From the NCBI RefSeq assembly GCF_963576675.1, contig NC_088917.1, forward strand, positions 12,738,001 through 12,802,000: DNA of 64,000 nucleotides, written 5' to 3'. The stretch comes from Euphorbia lathyris. Taxonomy: Eukaryota; Streptophyta; Magnoliopsida; Malpighiales; Euphorbiaceae. The translations under genes were made by a program, and so were the position numbers. Every line of letters begins with the position of its first letter. The first letter of the stretch is position 1. The notes under the pieces were generated by a model. The model was not told the DNA's origin. It saw only the letters and a program-made list of their open reading frames with translations, and did not search any database. This document shows, piece by piece, positions 8,901-20,612 of this stretch.

Positions 8901-11149
8901 GATTCATGTGGATTTCGAGTCAGACCATAGAGTCGACTCGAAATCCACTTGACTCGTATCGACTTGTTGTCGACTCGTACGAGTCTAATAACAGTGGCCA
9001 ACCGATTCTCAGCGATATCGATTCAGAAACTTAATTATTTATTCACTTGATGTGATAAAATTGAATCTTGATGTATTAATGTTACGCGGAGAAAGGAATT
9101 TCAGATTGTCAGTCTGATTTTATCTCCGAATACATTCCAAGATTCGATTTTATGTTATCAATCACTATCTGCTTTGATTCAACTAAACAATGACTCTTTG
9201 ATTCCCTAGTTTAATCAAATAGTTGTATGTTAATTTAGTCAAAGAACAATCGGCCGTTATTACTCAAATATAAATTAACAATTGTGATGAAATCCCTAAA
9301 CACAGCGAATAAATAAATGACATGAATAGAGAAGAATTATAGAAGTAAAACGATCTCGCAATACTTGAGAAAACCTGCCCTTGAATTAACCCTTAACCGA
9401 AATTGGAAGTTTAGCTATGAATAGCCATGGAGAACAACCTTTCTCCCTTGTGAAGGAGAGAACAAAATAAAAATAAGAGCTAAACCTAAAAACTAAAAAC
9501 GGAATGAAAACTGAATTAAAATTGAATGATTTACAGATAGATCCTCTCCTGTTTATAGGAATTCTCCAACCCTAATTAGGAGATAAATCCTAGCTAATTA
9601 TAAAAAATAAATATTCTAACTTTCTAATACTACTTGACTTCTTCCTTCCTGATTTGTAGGCTCAAAACTCCTTAATAGACATCTGAAAACGTGATAAAAT
9701 CGAACAGATTCGCAATTGACATATTTGGAAAGATTTCAGCTCTCTTGATTCAGCTAGTCTTGGGCAAGGCTAACTCCATTATCGTTTCAGCTCTCTTGAT
9801 TCAGCTAGTCTTGAGCAAGACTAACTCCAATTTCGTCTCAAGTCTAAAGTTTCTTCAAGTTAAGTCCAATTCTGCTCCTTTTAATCATTTGAGTCATATG
9901 GAGATAAATCATACTAAAACAAGCAATAACACCCAAAATAATACTAAATTAATTAAATAACCTTGCACTAACATTTGAACGTTGAATGTGACACTTCATT
10001 TGATAATTATAAGCATGTATTTTTCATTTATGAAGTTTCTGAACTTTGTTTCTCTTCTCCCAGAAAATACTGATGATGCATCTGATATTATGATGGCTTC
10101 AAGTATTTGTGCGCTGCTGTTTGATAGCACGTCGGAGGAGGCTCTTCTAAATCATCCCAGCTTCAGCATCAGCTCTCTTGGCAGTCTATCTCAGCTCATG
10201 GCTAGATGTTTTGCTTTTTCTCAGAAGGTAATTTTGATGATATTTACAGTGTACACGTTTTTTTTTAGGTTTAATGCATCAACTCACTTTGCAGTCTATC
10301 TCGGCTCATGGCCAGATTATCCGACTGCCCCCCCTGAACTTTGGAGATGCCTCTTGAGCCTTATGAACTTGCTTAAATTGTCTCATTAGCCCCCTAAATC
10401 CACACTACATAACAAATTGATGAAACCTCATACCTGTACTTGCCAACTTTTAAACCACAGGTTCATCTTTGCAAATATGAAAAACCAAGATTCTTTATTT
10501 TTATTTTTATCCCTTGAACTTATTTATCCAACCAGTCAAATTCAGGATGCTTTTCATACTTCTATCCATTATTAGTTAATTGTCACGCCAGCTTTCATCT
10601 ACATTGTACCATTACATATACATCAAGCTAAATCTAGCATTATTCCTCACCTCTCTTAAGGTGGATAAATTCTATAACATTCCCGGAGCAATATATCCGG
10701 CCAATCAATTGTTGCCACTTGCATACATTTATTTTTTTAACACCAATAATGTCCTATGAAGTGCTATTGCATCCGTCTTTTGATTGGTCGAATATATTTC
10801 TCGAGAAGTATGGTAGACGTTCTCTTTACGGTGAGAATCTTTAAGATATGACAAGCTGGAATGATAAACTCTCAGGCCTCTCAATTGAACCCATTGCAGG
10901 AAAAGTCTGATGCTGTTACAGGAGAAATGGATCTTATTGAAATTGTGACCTCAGGTACATCTCAAAATCTTGATACCGACGAATAATTTAAGTAAAGCTG
11001 TTTATTTTATTTGTTTCTTTTTATTTTAGTAACGCGAGTCTTGATTGATATTCTAGTTTAATTGAGATTAGTTATTTTGAATGGGTGCAGGATTTTCCCG
11101 GTGGGCTAACCGGTTTCCACGTGTTCGCGCCGCAGTGCAGGGAATTTGA
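5991..11149 (+). CDS. Neurochondrin-family protein, C-terminal nine exons
   Basis: Nine exons join in one frame with GT-AG borders: 5991-6082, 6163-6218, 6722-6811, 6905-7004, 7116-7220, 7312-7384, 10064-10227, 10900-10954 and 11091-11149 (TGA). They encode about 264 residues with typical plant neurochondrin stretches: LIDDNTCIKVI, EYLQDAKEHGQKK, RELLGYMLSIEADDEP, LTMNTEGCKALIS, IFLACDTVMNLLLK, EATVVDLLIALGYWS, DIMMASSICALLFD, and the end motif GFSRWANRFPR. The family is an ARM/HEAT-like helical repeat protein of poorly known role in plants. The N-terminal half is absent between base 1 and 5991. Either the 5' exons lie left of the window, so that the LTR element and palindrome sit in an intron, or this is a truncated copy. 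All splice sites and frames are intact, which favours a real gene. Confidence 0.85.
8337..8997. mobile_element. MITE-like repeat, family also at 61110-61772
   Basis: Begins AGTTGTTAAATCGAGA and ends GAGTCTAATAACAGTG, giving an imperfect terminal inverted repeat. It is rich in ACTCG/CGAGT words. A related copy with the same start (AGTTGTCAAATCAAGA) and end lies near 61110-61772 in an HPAT intron. Confidence 0.6.
9734..9835. repeat. Tandem duplication, two 51-bp units
   Basis: TTTCAGCTCTCTTGATTCAG starts at 9734 and again at 9785. The two units differ at a few positions. Confidence 0.85.
10228..10899 (+). other. Neurochondrin intron with a copied exon scrap
   Basis: No gene. At about 10292-10318 the intron carries GCAGTCTATCTCGGCTCATG, nearly the same as exon sequence near 10181. 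The rest is AT-rich and contains MITE-like words but no boundary I can prove. Confidence 0.5.
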
Positions 11150-11165
11150 TAGGTAATGTTCCATG

Positions 11166-11345
11166 TTAGTGAGACAACTTGTCCCAATCTGAATGGTCCA
11201 GGATCAGTCTGGTCCTATTGACATGGCACAATCTGAATGGTCCAAGACCAATCTCTTCCCGTACCATTCTAGAGTTTGGTCCTGTTGACGTATCACAAAC
11301 TGAATAGTTTAAGACCAGTCTCTTCCCGGACCATTCTGGAGTTTT
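11166..11345. repeat. Short degenerate tandem repeats after the neurochondrin stop
   Basis: Three related units share CAATCTGAATGGTCC / ACAAACTGAATAGTT and a following GACCA(A/G)TCTCTTCCCG stretch, spaced at roughly 44-65 bp. They lie in the presumed 3' untranslated or flanking region. The rest of 11346-12115 shows no gene and no RPS11 upstream exons. Confidence 0.6.
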
Positions 11346-12095
11346 TCTTAGTTTAGCCCTTGTAACAGTACTATAATGCATTTGGTACCTCAAGATGGTA
11401 CTAGTAGACAACATTTAACATATAGAAAAATTGTGCCTAGCTACGAAGTGTTGTACAATAGCTAGAATTTTGATAGTTGACTGTTTTGATTTAATATGGA
11501 CAACAATGTCAATGGCAATGGGTAATATATCCGTGGAAATACCCGTTGATCATATGTATTATCAGTCCTGTTATAATATATTTTAAATTTCATTTTCTTT
11601 CCATGTTTTAATTTTAAGGTATCTATTTATGTATCTGTTAAAATTCGTTTAAATATATAAATTAAATCGTTAACACGTGCATGACCAAATTAACTATAAA
11701 TTTAATAAACCGAATTATACATAAAACTATAAAGAAAAATTGTATGTAAGTCCTGGTAAAGATTATAGTTACTTATTCGTATTGACCTATATGTGTAATA
11801 GGTTCATGTAAAAGGTATAAGAAGGGTATATCAATATCTTACTTTGTGAGAAGGGAACAATGGATTTAATCAAATTTCTCTTGAAGAGTTGAATGTTTTA
11901 TAGATGTGGTTTAATTAAATTAATTTTGTAAAGAGAACAAAAATGAATTTGTAGGGTTCTAAAAGTAGAAGATATTTAAAGGTTTGTTTAGTTTAACTGT
12001 TGTTGTTTGTTGTTTTTCTTTAGCTTCTAGCAGTTGTTTTTTTTTTCTTTCAATTTTGGTTTTTATGCTCCACGTTGTAGCCATGGTTATCCTAA

Positions 12096-12391
<296 letters not shown>

Positions 12392-13786
12392 GTTATGCAG
12401 GGCTCTTATTGAATTCGATTAGTTTTTGTGAGGAATAGTTATATGAAATTTCAGCCGGTCTTTACCCAATCAGACACTTAATTTAATTTTTATGTTGAAT
12501 GTTCCATTTTTGTACGATCAAATATTATTGTTCTTGGAAAGTTATAAGTTTTGCTCTCAATCGTTGCACTCTACCCCTGTTGTTTTGCCGATTATCTTGG
12601 AAAAACCTGTCACAGGTGCAGTTCCTGAAATTTTTCTGTGCTATGGTAATTTGGCACATGATCAATGCCTTTTATCTTTTGATGGCATTCATTGGTTATG
12701 CACAGGTGAATGATGAATGTTATCTAAGGTCCTAGTGATGCATTCGTGTTAGGGATCCCTTATAATGGCTTAATACTTCCCCAGCCCCGTGTACTTATTC
12801 AAAAAAGTCAATTTACCCACTGAATTTGTTTAAGGTGAAATATTTACCCCTTAAAATCCACCATGTGGTGAAGTTAGGAGAAATTTTGGAATATTTCATG
12901 GGCCAATAGGTTCGCTTAAAGAAAGTTCATGGGGCTAATGGTTATTTTTCATACATTTTAAGAAGTTTAGTAATAGTTATTTTTCATACATTTAGTAAGT
13001 TCAAGGGGTTAATAATTTTTTGTCAAAGTATAGAGAAGTGATTGACTTTTTCAGTTTAATTGAACAAATACAAGACATACAACAAATAGACTAATTTTTT
13101 CTAGCCTTTGCTTTACATACATAAAATGAAATTTACACTTCAATTCAGTTTTGAAAAAGTATATAAAGTATACAAGACTTATATCCAATAGAGGGTACTC
13201 AAAATAGTGTCAACTGATGTGGCATTTAGTTTGTAACTTTTAAAGAGTGTCTACTATTGGAGTGATGTTGGGTGGTAAAAAAGTTATCAAAAATTTGTCA
13301 ATTTTTGGCAACCTTGAAACAAGGTTGCCAAATACTTTTTAATATAAAAAATTTGATTTACTTAAATACTATTGTTTCACCTTTTTTGATGACACACTCT
13401 CTCATTTCAATTGATAATATTTATAATTAAATAAATTATATATTACGTAATGATTTGTGGGGATCATTGTGACAACCTTTAAAGTTGTTTTACTGTTAGA
13501 GCATTTTTAAATAGAAGTTGCCGAGCATTTTTAAATAGAATTTGCCATGTGGATTTTTAAATTGATAAAATATTATATTTTAGTATGATGTGCCAATAGG
13601 ACTCTAACAAGATATAAACTTTTGAGTAATGCGTTCTGGTTGTGCTGATATTTGTGGCACTGATTTGGTCTATGCATTGCAACAAATATAAGACTTATAA
13701 CATAATTATCACTCAGAAAGAATTTAATTTCCATTGTAATTCAATTTTTAAAAATTATATACAATTATATCGACTAATAATTTGAA
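12392..13786. other. Non-coding, AT-rich, repeat-derived
   Basis: No exon I can defend. Around 12765-13080 and 13095-13780 there are MITE-type words (for example AATACTTCCCCAGCC and ACATAAAATGAAATTTACAC), the latter shared with the cluster at 14930-16040. Confidence 0.5.
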
Positions 13787-14439
13787 GGGTAAATTTCAAA
13801 AAGAAATTATGTGGTTTTACTTTCTTTTTTCAGAAAAATGACTGGTTTATTTCGTTACATTATTTATGGATTTGGTGAAAGTGCCGTTTATTTGCTGATG
13901 TGGCTAAAGGGCAAACATTGCTTTTTAAAAAAAGCTGATGTGGCTAAAGGGCAAACATTGGTTTTTTAAAAAATGGGATAATTTTTTTTTTTAAAAAACC
14001 TATGGTTTAACTTTTTTTTTTTTTTTTGTAGAAAAAAGACTTTTTTTTTTCTTTTCAAATACAGAACTGTGGTTTATTCCATTACACTATTTACGGATTT
14101 GGTTAAGATGCTGTTTATTTGCTGACGTGACTTGAAGGCAAATATGAGGTTTTAGAAAAATTGAATATATAAAGCTTTGAACAACCATATGAGATTTGCG
14201 TTCGTGTAAGATTTTATAGTCAATATTGTAGATACAAAATAGTTATAAAAAAATCCAGTGGCCAATGTTTTTAAAAACCCATATTTACCCTTCAGTTATG
14301 TCAGCAAATAAACGACATCTTCACCAAATCCGTAAATAGTGTAATGGAACCATAGTCCTATATTTAAAAGAAAAAATCAGTCCTTTTTTTACAAAAACAT
14401 GAAATCACCGAGTTTTTTTTGTTTTTTTGAAATTTACCC
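13787..14439. mobile_element. MITE with inverted ends GGGTAAATTTCAAAAA
   Basis: Left end GGGTAAATTTCAAAAAGAAA and right end TTTTTTTGAAATTTACCC are complementary. Internal words also pair, for example GATTTGGTGAAAGTGCCGTT against AACGACATCTTCACCAAATC. It is a long hairpin without coding capacity. A duplicated word, GCTGATGTGGCTAAAGGGCA, occurs twice near 13895 and 13935. Confidence 0.75.
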
Positions 14440-14442
14440 TAT

Positions 14443-14550
14443 TTTGAATTATATTGAACTCATATATGTTAGGGGATATATTCTTGAGTGTCCTAATTTG
14501 AATTATATTGAACTCATATATGTTAAGTGATATATTCTCGAGTGTCCTTA
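14443..14550. repeat. Tandem duplication, two 54-bp units
   Basis: TTTGAATTATATTGAACTCA starts at 14443 and again at 14497. The units are nearly identical. Confidence 0.85.
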
Positions 14551-14929
14551 GACCAAGGTTGTAAAAAATGCTAAGTGATAGTTAGACAGATAAAGTCTCA
14601 AATAATTATTATATAAATATAATTATAAATAATAATATAAAATATTTAAGGTAGAAATATATATATATATATATAAATTAATATTTGTTACATTAATGTT
14701 CTTTAAAAGTAAAGATGTGCCAATAAAATAACATTAATAACAATAATATATATATTTAAGATGATTTTAGGTATTTTCTTATAATTTTTTGTTATTTAAT
14801 AATTTATTTAAAATTGAAATATTTTGTAATAAAATTAAATGGATAATTTTTTTAAAATGACCACCTGGGATCATCTGGTTGACCAAAATTCAATAAACCA
14901 ATTTATATCGTCGGATTCCAAAAAATTGG

Positions 14930-16040
14930 AATGGTGTTCTAGACTGGGTGTCTTTTAGAACAGTATTAGACTAATAGGATGCAAACAGGATTTGAGGGTC
15001 ATTTGAGACATGAAGTTTGAGTGCAAGCAATGCTCAAAAAGGATGTGCTTTATATATAATAAATGAAATCCTGTAATTCAGTTTTTAAAAATTATATACT
15101 ATTATGCCAAACAATAATTTGAATCACATCAAATTGAATATGAAAATCCTTAGGCCGATAGGATTCTAACATGATTTAAGATATGAACTTTGAGGGAAGA
15201 CAATACGTCCTCATCGTGCTCGTATTTGTGATTCTCATTTCGTCTAAGCATTTCAACGAACACACAACACAAAACGTAAGCATTTCAACAAACACAAAAC
15301 ATAATTTTCTGTGAGAAAAACTTAAGTTTTCCCAGCCTTAAACAGGGCTTTGCCTTATATATATATATAGAATTCAATTTACATGGTAATTAAATATTTA
15401 AAAATTATATACAATGATGTCAAGCAATCTTTTGAGTTATACTAAACTAATCTTGTTACGTTAGGGACACATTCTTGAATATTCTTAGGCCAGTAGGATG
15501 CGAAAATGATTCGAGGGTCATCTGCGATGTGAACTTTGAGGGCAAGCAATGCATCCTCATCGTGGTTTTACGTCTAAGCATTTCAACAAACACAAGACAT
15601 CAACAAAATAATCACTGAGAAATACTTTATTTTTTCCAAGCTTAAACATGACTTTACTTTATATACATATAAAATGAAATTCACACTGTAATTTAATTTT
15701 TTAAAATTATATAAAGTTATGTGAAGCAATAATTTGAATTATATCAAGTTAGAGACTTATTATTGCTTGACATAATTACGTATAATCTTTGAAAACTGAA
15801 TTACAATGTTTCATTTGTTATAATATAAAGCAAAACCCTGTTTAGGACTGAGAAAAATAAAGTCTTTCTCAGTCATAATTATGTTGTATGTTTTGTGTTT
15901 GCTGAAATGCTTAGACGAAATCAACACGACGAGGATGCATTGCATTGCTGTCATCGAAGTTCATATCACAGATGATCCACAAATCCTGTTTGCATCCTAC
16001 TGGCCTAAGGATATTCAAGAATATGTTGTGGAAGATTTAC
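14930..16040. repeat. Cluster of four related repeats, last two inverted
   Basis: A sequence recognisable by TAGGATGC(A/G)A, a GAGGGTCATxTGxGA word, GCAAGCAATGC and GTCTAAGCATTTCAAC occurs around 14970, 15160 and 15490 in plus sense. It recurs at about 15890-16015 in reverse. The pair 15470-15750 / 15765-16025 forms a hairpin. No transposase or ORF of interest was found. Confidence 0.65.
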
Positions 16041-16462
16041 ATGTTGCATTCCGGAAACCGTAATGTTCATGTAGATTACTATGGAAACTGTACTGTTCGT
16101 GTAGATTTCATAGTAATCTGTCTCATGATGAGAGATTGAGTTCATTCTTCTTCGCCTTCTCTGTCTCGAACCTCCTTAAAGTGGTAGAACTGAGCTTCTC
16201 TGAACCAGATTCTTCAGGAAGCATACCGAAATTACAATAAGTACAGATTTTGTGGACATTTCGATATAGGAAAATCGAATCAAGGGTCAAAATAACCGTA
16301 AAATTAACAGGCGGGAATCAACTTAGTCCAATTCAAATTTTAGATATCAATTCAGCTCTAAACGTGATAATATTTGACAAACTAGTCCAAATACAATCAG
16401 CCCTCGTCTTGTAAGTGACTCTCAAAACAAAACATGAAGCCTCTGCATCCTAATAAAGTGGG

Positions 16463-16489
<27 letters not shown>
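16463..16489. repeat. TA dinucleotide microsatellite
   Basis: About thirteen TA units in a row. Confidence 0.95.
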
Positions 16490-16494
<5 letters not shown>

Positions 16495-16695
16495 ATGACA
16501 AATCATTTCTTGTCCACCATGTCCTAAAATTCTTGAAGAAAATACTCAAAAGATGGTGACGGTTTCTATTTTTAGTACCACAAGATTTCAAAAACTTGGG
16601 ATAATAGTGAACAAGATTGTAAAATGTTCTGTTTCTCACAGTCCAAAGCGAGACAAACATAAAAAGAGACAGATTGTATTTTGACTAATTTATTA

Positions 16696-16862
16696 GGCTT
16701 AATACCTTCCCAACCCTCTCAACTTGTCCATTTTTGTCACTTAACCCTTGGGGCTAAATGGGTTACAATTGTTGAGTTTAGGGGCTGAAAGGTTGGCCAC
16801 AAAGTATAAGGAGCTAAGTGACAAAAAAGGACAAATTCCAAAGACTGGGAAGATATTAAGCC
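16696..16862. mobile_element. Short MITE with ends GGCTTAATACCTTCCCA
   Basis: Left end GGCTTAATACCTTCCCA and right end TGGGAAGATATTAAGCC are complementary but for one base, and inner words also pair. 167 bp, non-coding. Confidence 0.8.
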
Positions 16863-18530
16863 AATTTTATTAAATATTACTAAGTTTATGACTGAATTGA
16901 TATCTAAAATTAGTGTAGCTAAATTGGTCTTGATTGTTAACTTTTGGAGTCTATTTTATTTTCACCTTTAGTTCTTGGATGATAAGTAGGAATAAAAAAA
17001 CACAAAGGGATGGAAGTTCAAACCTTTAGCAATGTCAAGCCTTTCTCAGCCCTGTCTCCTTGCTGCCCAACAATTAACATTGGACCAAAACGATTCTGCT
17101 GCAACTCTTTAGGTGCAAATGCATAACTTAACCATAAGGCAAATTGTGCAATGGCTGCTTTTCTTGGCTTCAACTTGAAACCAAAACACTTAGTGAACTC
17201 TTACACTTTCAAAATCACCTAGTGGAGAGGGTTAAACATTTTAAAATTGCAGAGTAACAAATTGAATTAAAAGCTTAAATGATAGTTAAGACTTATAATA
17301 GCTTTTTTTTTATAATTTCTAAGACATCTCAGCACGTACAACACAGCAAGGGCAGAGACAAGGGGGCCAGGAACCCCAGCCGCTGGAACTAATCCTATGG
17401 ATGGTTTTCGGTCCCCGGCCATTAGAACTACGTGTTGTGGATGGTTTCGCATCGGTTTTCGACAAATTAAGGTTCAGATCATTGAGTTTGTATTTAATTA
17501 CAAAATTCAACTAGATTCATATATGATAACTCAATCTTACTTTTACTTCCAAATCTAACTTAATTTTGATTTTTTTACATAAAAATTGGTTTTTGCACCA
17601 GGCAAACGATAACAAGTATATTCACAGACACAAAAATTGAGTAGGCACTTGTAAAATCAGCCCCGCCGACCAATCCTGCATTAGCCACGGCAATGCAGAC
17701 TTATCTTACAATGTGATTCTGAGAGGGATGGAGAGGAAAAAATTGTTCAAGGTTGTTCTTACAATACATGAATAGATCTGACACAAAATAATTTTCAAAC
17801 TATATTTACCCTAACTCTCAAAGAGTTTTGAGAGTAATTTCTGAATTTTTGATTGATGAAAGATTGTTCTTACAATACATTAATAGATCTGGCAAAAAAT
17901 GAGAAATTGCATAAAAGACGAAGAAATCGAGAAAACAAAACCTGGAATTGGGATGTGAGAGCGTAGGAACGGCGACGATGAAAACTAACCAGCGAAATTA
18001 CGCCGGAGGAACCAGATCTCCACAATCGGATGGAACGCAAACCCCACCAATTGCGAACAGACAAACGGCGGAAAGATAAGGAAGGAGTGGAGGAGAAACC
18101 ACAGCAATTTCGCTGCAGATAAGAGAGCAAATGATATATAAAAATTGGGTAAATTGCATTGAGGACACCCAAGTTTATAGATCTGTTTTAGGAAACTCAC
18201 CGAAACTCATTGAAAGCATGGTAAAAAGCATCCTCGAGACCTGAATTAAGTTTATACATTCAATCACGTATCCGTTAGACTCATATTGTATCACTTTTCC
18301 AAGCGGTCTTATTTGTCATAAAACTCTTACAAACTTTAAATAAACTATTATTTCTATCCATCAAACAATTAATCTCATTATTTCATCATTCAATTTAAAT
18401 AATTCATTTAATCAATAAATTAGTTAAGAAAATAAATATCAATTATATATAAAATTATTTTCCACTGAAATATTTGATTAAAAATATAATTAATTGCAAA
18501 AATAATATATATCACATACAATATTTTTTA
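16863..18530. other. Unassigned region with less AT-rich islands on the minus strand
   Basis: Three islands (about 17330-17450, 17650-17720, 17935-18125) are richer in GC than their surroundings. Read on the minus strand, 18172-17870 is open for 100 codons and shows an Arg/Ser-rich stretch (LSFRRLSVRNWWGLRSIRLW) that could be an organelle-targeting exon. A donor-like CCAG/GTTTTG follows it. I do not recognise any of them, and a decayed gene fragment is as likely as a real gene. Confidence 0.25.
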
Positions 18531-18648
18531 TTAAAATAAAATATAAGAGTACAAAACCGAAAAAATACAAGATTTAAAAACGAAACAATACATAAAAGCA
18601 CGAAACAACGGACGGTAATAAAACAATGACATGAGAACACCCAACATA

Positions 18649-18873
18649 TTATGCAACTGAACCGTTAGGTTTTTGGTTGAGATCTCTCGTTCTATGACGT
18701 TTGGCTCCTTCTTCATGATTACGGTTGACATGTCTTCTACGACGAATTGGTGCAGATGGTTTGACAATTTGTTGTAAGAGAGCTTGCTCAATATGTTCAT
18801 CTGTTTCGTCCCACAAATTTGCAACAAGTGATTGTTGACTCTCAAAGAAGGCATCGTAATTGAAATTGGACAT
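18649..18873 (-). pseudogene. PIF/Harbinger-type transposase, N-terminal fragment
   Basis: The minus-strand frame of 74 residues resembles the start of plant HARBI1-like nucleases: after MSNFNYDAF, a stretch LVANLWDETDEHIEQALLQQ followed by SAPIRRRRHVNRNHEEG. The frame then diverges and stops, and the DDE catalytic part is absent. The 41-bp minisatellite lies immediately upstream of this ORF in its own sense. Confidence 0.6.
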
Positions 18874-18957
18874 TTTAGAAGGTGTTTGTAAGAAATAGAT
18901 GAGTATTTTGTATGTTAAAATTCATATGACTTCTTGCAATTTATAGATGTAAGAAAA

Positions 18958-19190
18958 TGGATAGTGAGTTCTGTAATGATAATTGGACACTAGCACATGG
19001 GATAGTGGATTCTGTAATGATAATTGGACACTAGCACATGGGATAGTGGATTATGTAATTATAATTGGACACTAGCACATGGGATAGTGGATTCTTTAAT
19101 GATAATTGGACACTAGCACATGGGATAGTAGATTCTTTAACGATAATTGGACACTAGCACATGGGATAATGGATTCTGTAATGATAATTG
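18958..19190. repeat. 41-bp minisatellite, left part
   Basis: About six copies of a unit TGGACACTAGCACATGGGAT then AGTGGATTCTGTAATGATAAT. The array is cut at 19190 by the Sirevirus-like element and resumes at 39985. Confidence 0.93.
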
Positions 19191-20550
19191 TGTTGAAACA
19201 CCTTTCCACGGGATTTTGATTTGACAAAATTATTTAAGTGCAATTAAATAATCTATAACACACTAAGTTTAAATGCTTTGATTTATTTGAACTAATGTGT
19301 TTGTTCAATGTTGAGTTTAAATGTTTATAAGACAAATGAATCAAAAGGCCCAAGTCCATTGGGGAAGTCAAGCCCAAAGTCAAACAGACCAAAACCACTC
19401 GGCCCGCGTATTCAAAACGCTGCCGTTGAGTAAGGAAACGCAGCTCATCAAGGAAGGATCCAGAAGATCCACGTAAACAACTTCGGAACGAAGCTGCTGA
19501 GTTGTCTCGACAAAGAGTACAAGACAGCCGCTGAGCACGAAGCAACTTCCAGACAAAGTAGTTCCACTTTAGGTAAAGATCAGAAGACGCAGGAAGCTGT
19601 CTAGTTGACATTACCAGAATTGGAGGGACATACTGCCGGACTGACCAAAAGCTGCTCAGTACTGACCGAAGACAGAAGATGCTTGAATCTGATTGGCTGA
19701 GAGGACTGTGCACAGACTGAGTGACAATGACAGGAAGCTGTTTCCCTCCAACGGTTATTTCGAAATTCGAAATGACCGATGCCTCACAGCTCTCTATAAA
19801 TAGAGCCTTCAGATTTCTCATTCCACACAGAACTTTGATCAAGCCATTACGCTGACCAAAACTCTACAAAAAGTTCTGCAACAAAAGCAAAGCAAATCTT
19901 ACACTACAATTCATATATTTGTGTAAAAGTCTAGAGTGATTGTTTCAATCATCTAAAGTGTCTTAGCAAATCATTGTATAGGACAAAACACTTATCATTT
20001 CTAGAGATTAGAAAGGAGAGGCTGAGTACTCGGTTATAGTACTCACCGAGAGATTAGGATTGAGTAGAGGTATAGAGGAAGGAACTCTTGTTATACTCAG
20101 TTGCTAATATTGTAAAAGGGTTGAGGCTCTACCTTTAAAGAGCTCAGTAGAGGATTCAAAAATCCCGGACGTATTCTGGGGACAGGAGTAGGCAGAGAGG
20201 CCGAACCTGAATAAATCTGCTGAGTGACGTATTTCTTACCTTGAACTCCTTATATATATTGCTTGCTTAAATAACCAAAAACTGACCAAGTTAAGAGGTC
20301 AAGCTGAGTTGTGCGCATTAGACATCTGAGCTCAGGAATAGACTTCAAGTGCTATCTCCTGACTCAAGCCAAGAAACTGACCTAGTCCTAGTTGACTAAG
20401 TCAGTATCTTGCTGTTTACTCAGCGCTGCTGTTATAACCTTTTTCTTAAGAAAAAGAAGTCTGCCCTATCAAAGAAAAATACTCAAAAAGTTTAAATAGT
20501 TCCTAACCCCCCCCTTGGAACTATACTTGAGATATTATAAGGGACCAACA
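19191..20550 (+). repeat. 5' LTR of the Sirevirus-like element
   Basis: 1,360 bp, TGTTGAAACA to GGGACCAACA, matched by 38626-39984. Confidence 0.93.
19795..19802 (+). promoter_or_regulatory. TATA box in the 5' LTR
   Basis: TATAAATA, about 600 bp into the LTR. The 3' LTR has TTTGAATA at the equivalent place (near 39231). Confidence 0.6.
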
Positions 20551-20551
20551 A

Positions 20552-20565
20552 GTAGTATCAGAGCC
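20552..20565 (+). other. Primer-binding site, initiator-Met tRNA type
   Basis: GTAGTATCAGAGCC starts two bases after the LTR. It differs from the usual TGGTATCAGAGCC at the second G. Confidence 0.75.
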
Positions 20566-20612
20566 TCAAAGCTCACTGTAAAAGGTTTAACCACCTTGAG
20601 CTGATCCCCACT

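Larger units (their letters stand above)
8091..9975. mobile_element. Probable old solo LTR inside a neurochondrin intron
   Basis: The 2.7-kb intron 7385-10063 contains a block starting near TGACACGAG and ending near ACTAACA. Its layout (AGTAATA, then a GGTCGAACCCA-like line, then AT-rich sequence) parallels the 5'-to-3' organisation of the Athila-type LTR at 29232-30828. It is interrupted by a MITE at 8337-8997. I found no convincing target duplication and no second copy, so the boundaries are approximate. Confidence 0.35.

Noticed and set aside
12499..12735. Plus-strand frame with a hydrophobic stretch after RPS11
   Set aside because: It follows the RPS11 stop, has no recognisable family or splice pattern, and is better read as 3' flanking sequence.
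18958..19190. Regular short repeats reminiscent of a CRISPR array
   Set aside because: The 41-bp units are contiguous with no unique spacers, and this is a plant nuclear locus. It is a minisatellite.
19234..19842. 202-codon minus-strand frame
   Set aside because: It lies wholly inside the Sirevirus-like LTR, antisense, and is shortened and altered in the other LTR (38760-39278). No family resemblance.
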